Below are positions 14,929 through 18,747 of a DNA stretch of 18,747 bases, one piece after another. The notes under the pieces were generated by a model that ran no database searches, was not told the DNA's origin, and saw only the letters and a list, made by a program, of their open reading frames with translations. The DNA lies in NCBI GenBank assembly GCA_046705265.1, contig JBJKQL010000034.1, positions 1 through 18,747 of the forward strand, in the 5' to 3' direction. Numbering within the stretch: position 1 is the stretch's first letter; every line of letters starts with the position of its first letter. Position numbers and translations under genes: made by a program. Origin of the DNA: JAJYTL01 sp046705265 (lineage in GTDB: Bacteria > Pseudomonadota > Alphaproteobacteria > Ferrovibrionales > Ferrovibrionaceae).

Positions 14929-16040
14929 TAGTGTTCCGTTGCAGACCGAGGATTCATAAATCGGCGCGAGCGTGCGAGTCTGCGCCGATGACAAAGATCG
15001 AGCGGATTTCGATTGGGGCGGCTGGTTCGCGACCGAAACACGCCGCAGGAGTTGGTTTGGAGGGCACGGATCGTGTTGGCGGCCGGCGATGATGGGCCGA
15101 CGACCAAAAGCATTCCCGAGACAGTGGGAAAAAGCCTGCTTACGGTGTGCCGCTGGCATCGGTGCTATCGGGCGAAAAGGGGTGGCTGGGCTGATCGAGG
15201 AAGCGCCCGCCCCCGCGCGTCAAGCCGTTGACGCCCATGAAGATCAAGCCAGTGGTATCCACGATGGTGCACGAGAAGCCGCCAGCCGCCACCCCTTGAA
15301 GCCTCCGTAGCATGGGGGCCGCGACCGGCATCTCCCGCAGCAGCGTACAACGAATCTGGCGCACACACGGACTGACGCCATACCGGAGCAAGACCTTCGA
15401 GGTCTGGCGCGATAAGAACTTCGTCACCAAAGTGGCGGAGTTGGTTGGGCTCTATCTCCATCCGCCGGGTAAGATCCTGGTGCTTTGTGTTGACGAAAAG
15501 AGCCGAATTCAAGCGCTCGACCGGACCCAACCTGGCTTGCCGATGAAGAAAGGACGCGCCGGCACGATGACCCATGATGACAAGCGCAACGGCGCTGTCC
15601 TGTTCGCGGCCCGGAGCACGCTCGACGGCAAGGTCATCGGAGCTTGCATGACGCGCCATCGGCATCGCGAGTTCCTGCGCTTTCCCGGGTTGATCGATCA
15701 CCAGACCTCATCCGATCTCGATTTGCATCTGATCGCGGACAACTCTGCCACGCACAAGGCTCCAGCCGTGAAGCGCTGGCCCAAAGCGCATCCCCGCTTC
15801 CACCTGCACTTCACGCCACCCCAGCTTCCTGACTGAACGTGCTCGAGCAGTTCCTCGCCGAGATCACCCGAAACTGCAACCGCCGCGCTGTCCTCAAAAG
15901 CCTCGCCGAACTCAGGGCCGCCATCATGGAACATCCAGAAAACCACAATGCCAAGCCAAAACCCCTCAGCTAGACCAAGGTCGCAGGCCACATCCTCGAA
16001 AAGTCACCACAGCGAGGCAAGCGTGAGAATGAGAACACTA
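14929..16040 (+). mobile_element. Decayed IS630-family insertion sequence with TA target duplication
   Basis: The ends read TA-GTGTTC (from 14929) and GAACAC-TA (to 16040), an 8-base inverted match including the TA on each side. IS630 elements insert at TA and duplicate it, and about 1.1 kb is the family size. Beyond these terminal bases the two ends have diverged, consistent with age. Inside lies a broken IS630 transposase on the plus strand. The element sits between the Gln-rich gene and the DUF1326 gene, abutting the latter's stop codon. Confidence 0.75.
15013..15973 (+). pseudogene. IS630-family transposase, frameshifted and with several stops
   Basis: Pieces of a DDE transposase can be followed through three frames. 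LVRDRNTPQELVWRARIVLAA (helix-turn-helix region) is at about 15022-15084, with GKSLLTVCRWH following in the same frame. After a shift comes KGVAGLIEEAPAP, then after another MKIKPVVSTMVHEKPPAAT, a TGA at 15297-15299, and a long open piece with GISRSSVQRIWRTHGLTPY, CVDEKSRIQALDRTQPGLPM (first catalytic Asp) and LIADNSATHK (second). A one-base loss near 15815 leads to PAS, TGA (15830-15832), LNVLEQFLAEIT (catalytic Glu) and KPKPLS, TAG (15971-15973). At least three frameshifts and three in-frame stops make it inactive. Bases before 15013 probably held the start but no longer read in frame. Confidence 0.85.
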
Positions 16041-16661
16041 GCCTGCCCAGGCGAAGGGAGTAAAGCATCCGTCGTTACCCTTGCCCACCATGTCGATATC
16101 CAAGCCGAAGCCTTGCACGTTCAGCCGCCTTGCGCGAGCCAGCGCCAGCCGTCGGTTAACCGGATATGCCGTGGTGTCGAGATATAACGGCTCGCCGCTG
16201 CAGTTCCGCGACGTGACGCCCTCGCTCTCGAAGGATACGACGTCTGGAATCGGCGCCCGCCTGGTTAACCCTTCTACGCAAGTTTCGATCGGTTTGAACA
16301 CGACCCCGCGGAAGTCGCTGATCAAACCACTGCGGGTCACTCCGGGCGTGCCGCCTGCCCCACTGCCGACGCTCGCCGATAGAGCGCACGGTTGGGCCGC
16401 ATCGGCACGCTCGTCAGCCACGCAGGCGGACGCCCAGTTGCCCTCTGCCATTGGCCTGCCGGAGCAAATCAACAGCGCGAAGCACAGCCCATCCAGGCCA
16501 ACTTCACCGCTTCGCCCGCTATCAATGAGGAACACAAGAACTGCGGTGCGGCTGTCGAGCGTTGCCTCGCCCTGCGGGTTGATATCAATGCACGAGCACA
16601 TATAGTCGCAGTTACAATTTTCCATCCACTGGCCGTCGATCTGTCATTTCTGCTCGGCCAT
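16038..16661 (-). pseudogene. DUF1326-domain protein (COG5588 type) with a nonsense codon at position 6
   Basis: From the ATG at 16661, with GGAAGG four bases upstream, the frame reads MAEQK, stop (TGA 16644-16646), QIDGQW, then MENCNCDYMCSCID onward without interruption to a TAG at 16038-16040. The whole would be 207 aa. From the second Met (16625) an open frame of 195 aa remains. The Cys cluster CNCDYMCSC, LVFLIDSGR, the GLCFALLICSGRPMAEGNW block, LISDFRGVVFKPIE, IPDVVSFESEGVTSRNCSGEPLY and FGLDIDMVGKGNDG identify the DUF1326 family, often found beside a DUF2182 membrane protein; none is visible here. In relatives the sixth residue is Trp, so TGG has become TGA. It may be silent, or translation may restart at the internal ATG. 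The stop codon lies in the IS630 end. Confidence 0.75.
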
Positions 16662-17424
16662 GATTCCTTCCCGCCACCTTTATTTCCCCCACCTTAGCGC
16701 AGGTCGCGCCGACAGCCCCAGGTTCTTTCGCCGCCTCGCGCCTGACGCACCTGGTGGTGAGGTATACTAACTTGTGGGACAATGGTGACGCTGCGCGCGC
16801 CCGCATATCACCGCCGCCATCGAAGGAGCGATGCTCCACCATATATGATGAAAGACGACCCCAGGCGTCAGCTTGCGCCGAAGGCCAAATCCGGGTCCGC
16901 GAACTATAGCGCGCCATACGGGCATAAGCCGCTATAACGGGGAAACTCTCAAGACCGGCAGTCCGGGAACGTCGATTCTCGTCACGATCCGACCCCTCTC
17001 CGCCTTGGTTCGTCGCCGATGCGAGCGCCGGTTTTCCGCTGAAGATCGTCTAGCAAAAACCGGCGTCGCGCCACAGGAAAAGCACGGACTCGCCTCGCGG
17101 ATTTGTACGGGAGAGGCTTTGGGACGCAGCGCCTACTGCCCGACACTCGACCGGAAATGACCGGCATCCGAAATCTTTCACCAACGGTGCCGTCCTGCGT
17201 CCAACTCTCGCCAGCCGTCTCTTGTCACGGCTTACAAGGTCTCCTTCAGGCAGGCCAGCCCTATATAGATGACTTGTCGAATTCGAAATGGCGCCTTAGC
17301 CATCGATGGTATTTGCCTTAAAATTGCGGAGCACGAGGTCTTTCCATCCGGGTCTGGAAGAGCAGCTATACGGCGTGGTGCAGCGAACTGGATGAAAAGA
17401 AGCAATGACGCGTGAGGAAGGCCA
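16662..17424. other. Gene-free stretch between the divergent DUF1326 and flavodoxin-like genes
   Basis: About 760 bases with no recognisable gene. The longest frames (16873-17160 plus, 16612-16917 minus) are Arg-rich and overlap each other without ribosome sites. The stretch must hold the promoters of both flanking genes. TATACT occurs at 16763-16768 (plus) next to a CACC-T-GGTG dyad, but without a good -35. No repeats, tRNA or transposase remnants were found. Confidence 0.55.
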
Positions 17425-17916
17425 GTGAAGGTTTTACTGATTGTCTACCATTCCGTGACCGGCGGCACCGAGCAAATGGCACGAGCAGCCCTGGAAGGGG
17501 CGTCGACCGAATCCGGTATAGCTGTGCGATTGCTGCCTGCCGTAAAGGCTGGTCCCGAGGATGTCCTGCGATCGGATGGCTACATCTTCGCCACACCGGA
17601 GAATCTTGCTGCGATGGCGGGTCTGATGAAGGACTTCTTTGATCGCACCTATTATTCGGCTCTTGATCGAATCAACGCGCGCCCCTATGGCACCCTTGTC
17701 TGTGCGGGAAGCGACGGCACAAATGCCGTGCGGCAAATTTCCCGCATAGCTACGGGCTGGCGCCTGCGCCTGGTTGTCGATCCCATCATCGTATGCACCC
17801 ATGCAGAAACGCCGGAGACAATCCTTGCACCTAAGGTCATCGGCAAGCCAGAAATTGATCGGTGCACAGAACTCGGAAACACATTTGCAGCCGGGATGGC
17901 GATAGGCATGTTTTGA
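17425..17916 (+). CDS. Flavodoxin-like / NAD(P)H-dependent FMN oxidoreductase family protein
   Basis: Small flavin-binding protein, probably cytoplasmic. The 163-aa product opens with a beta strand and FMN phosphate loop, MKVLLIVYHSVTGGTEQMAR, as in flavodoxins. SDGYIFATPENLAAMAGLMKDFFDRTYY (about 50-77) is the flavodoxin/WrbA-type segment that follows the second strand, and TLVCAGSDGTNAVRQISRIATGWRL (about 90-114) the third strand with its loop. The GTG start at 17425 has GAGGAAGG a few bases upstream; no better in-frame start exists. It stands alone, so a redox partner cannot be named. The frame is intact, unlike the two damaged genes to its left. The family is secure; the exact activity (electron carrier, quinone or FMN reductase) is not. 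Confidence 0.8.
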   Translation: MKVLLIVYHSVTGGTEQMARAALEGASTESGIAVRLLPAVKAGPEDVLRSDGYIFATPENLAAMAGLMKDFFDRTYYSALDRINARPYGTLVCAGSDGTNAVRQISRIATGWRLRLVVDPIIVCTHAETPETILAPKVIGKPEIDRCTELGNTFAAGMAIGMF

Positions 17917-18747
17917 TCTTTGGGGTCCACGCAATGGAGCGAAGGTGTGTTTCGCCAGCGTTCGCCTGACAAGGCGCACAAATTTTCTGTCTGCCGCCAC
18001 ACGACATCGATGGCGACGCTTACCATGATCACTTCCAGCCTGGCGAGAATGCCACCAGGACAGGCAATGTTCCGTCGATTTACCGGTGTCGAGCGGTCGT
18101 TTATCGCAACGCCGGCACTTTCTTCCGCCTCTCAGAACGTCCGGCGGTAGCGCACAAGGCGAAGTGGCACGCTCATGATACCGCAGAAGACACCTCGGCT
18201 AGCGTCGCTTGGGCGTTTTTTACCACCGCCTTGCAACCCGATCAGCGACACCCAAACAACCACTATGCATGTGAGCCGCAATGCCCCTCCGCGGCTGCCT
18301 TGATTGCGGCAGGCGCGGAGCCAACAGCTGTAACGCGTGGTAAGGCGACCCCGTCGAAGGGATGACGGCCGGCGGAACTGATGTCTTCCACGGCGTAGCC
18401 TGCTCTCCTGCGGGGAGGCTGGACGCTACGCCGATGAGCTCGGTTTAAGGCGACAATATCTTCAGTTTGCTTTATGAGCGCACGCCGGCATGGTGGCGCG
18501 CAGCCATCTTACGCCCCGCGCATATTGCCGATGTCCTTCGGAACATCAGGTTGGCAGGGGCTCCGCCCCAAGCGCTCCGCTAGCCTCTCTGGAGTGGCCG
18601 TCTCGGCAAGGTGCCGATATCCTGACCGCCGCTCGCATGCTCGAGACCCTTGACCTGACCGGAGCGCCGGCCAAAACCATCGCTCACCACCCCTTCTCGT
18701 CCCGACCCCGTCCGCTCACGGCAACATCTCCGCCCTGCTCGCCGCCG
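17917..18747. other. No confident gene; one unassigned open frame and structured DNA
   Basis: After the flavodoxin-like gene no frame of convincing length with a ribosome site is present. A plus-strand frame stays open from 17970 to its TGA at 18361-18363, but no ATG begins it. It includes PGENATRTGNVPSIYRCRA and WHAHDTAEDTSASVAWAFF, which could be the remnant of a gene I cannot name. Further right there is a strong inverted repeat (18391-18433) and a small GC hairpin (18557-18569). The last 150 bases (GADILTAARMLETLDLTGAP in one frame) are open to the window end and may begin or end something outside it. Confidence 0.4.
18391..18433. repeat. Inverted repeat / stem-loop of unknown function
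   Basis: CGGCGTAGC (18391-18399) pairs with GCTACGCCG (18425-18433). Inside, AGCCT (18397-18401) can alternatively pair with AGGCT (18416-18420), and a further CTCC...GGGG pairing is possible near the loop. It lies in gene-free DNA, so it could be the end of a mobile element, a palindromic repeat of the REP kind, or part of a small RNA. Confidence 0.55.

Noticed and set aside
16081..16605. 174-aa plus-strand frame across the DUF1326 gene
   Set aside because: Shadow: the minus strand carries the DUF1326 conserved blocks and Cys cluster.
15297..16646. UGA decoded as Trp
   Set aside because: TGA ends tsaB, trpS, the RimO part and other intact genes, Trp is TGG in all of them, and one of the Trp stops here is TAG.
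18557..18747. Transposase end (IS66 or IS110 type) at the right edge
   Set aside because: Short open frames and hairpins gave the impression, but no family motif could be matched in any frame.

Overview
The window reads as high-GC, mostly minus-strand chromosome of an alphaproteobacterium, probably Rhodospirillales-like. The gene order glnD-murJ-trpS, a NifU-like protein, tsaB-rimI, a MucR/Ros regulator, Fur, plsC and miaB is an ordinary alphaproteobacterial neighbourhood, and the proteins have alphaproteobacterial features (Fur without the CxxC pairs, a Ros/MucR finger with CLED). Nearly all of positions 900-13061 is housekeeping: tRNA modification (miaB, tsaB), ribosomal protein acetylation (rimI), phospholipid synthesis (plsC), metal-responsive regulation (fur), Fe-S assembly (NifU-like), tRNA charging (trpS), lipid II flipping (murJ) and PII/nitrogen signalling (glnD). 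A lone VanX/DdpX-type dipeptidase gene (+) and a RutE-type nitroreductase gene (-) sit convergently inside it.

The left edge is different. The reading frame that begins as alphaproteobacterial MiaB changes, at the conserved DFIVGFPGET motif (861-890), into the C-terminal part of an actinobacterial RimO. It is followed with a GTGA overlap by an actinobacterial-type pgsA, which is the usual actinobacterial rimO-pgsA order, instead of the phoH-ybeY expected after an alphaproteobacterial miaB. The simplest reading is a chimeric contig joined at a motif shared by two methylthiotransferase genes. A true gene fusion is the less likely alternative.

Right of glnD (13062 onward) the window becomes gene-poor and accessory. 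It holds an 810-bp empty stretch; a well-formed promoter driving a secreted cupredoxin; a strong hairpin; a small secreted Gln-rich protein; a decayed IS630-family element with TA target duplication (14929-16040); a DUF1326 gene broken by one nonsense codon, whose stop codon is re-supplied by the IS end; another empty stretch; a flavodoxin-like FMN protein; and about 830 bp with no confident gene but with structured DNA. Three conserved Trp positions of the transposase and one of the DUF1326 gene have become stop codons by TGG to TGA/TAG changes, so this end is decaying.

I found no CRISPR array, rRNA, tRNA, toxin-antitoxin or phage module. No convincing new multi-gene system is visible. The most notable observations are the MiaB/RimO chimera, the cupredoxin with a long insert between its predicted copper ligands, the operator-like DNA upstream of the nitroreductase, and the IS/DUF1326 junction.
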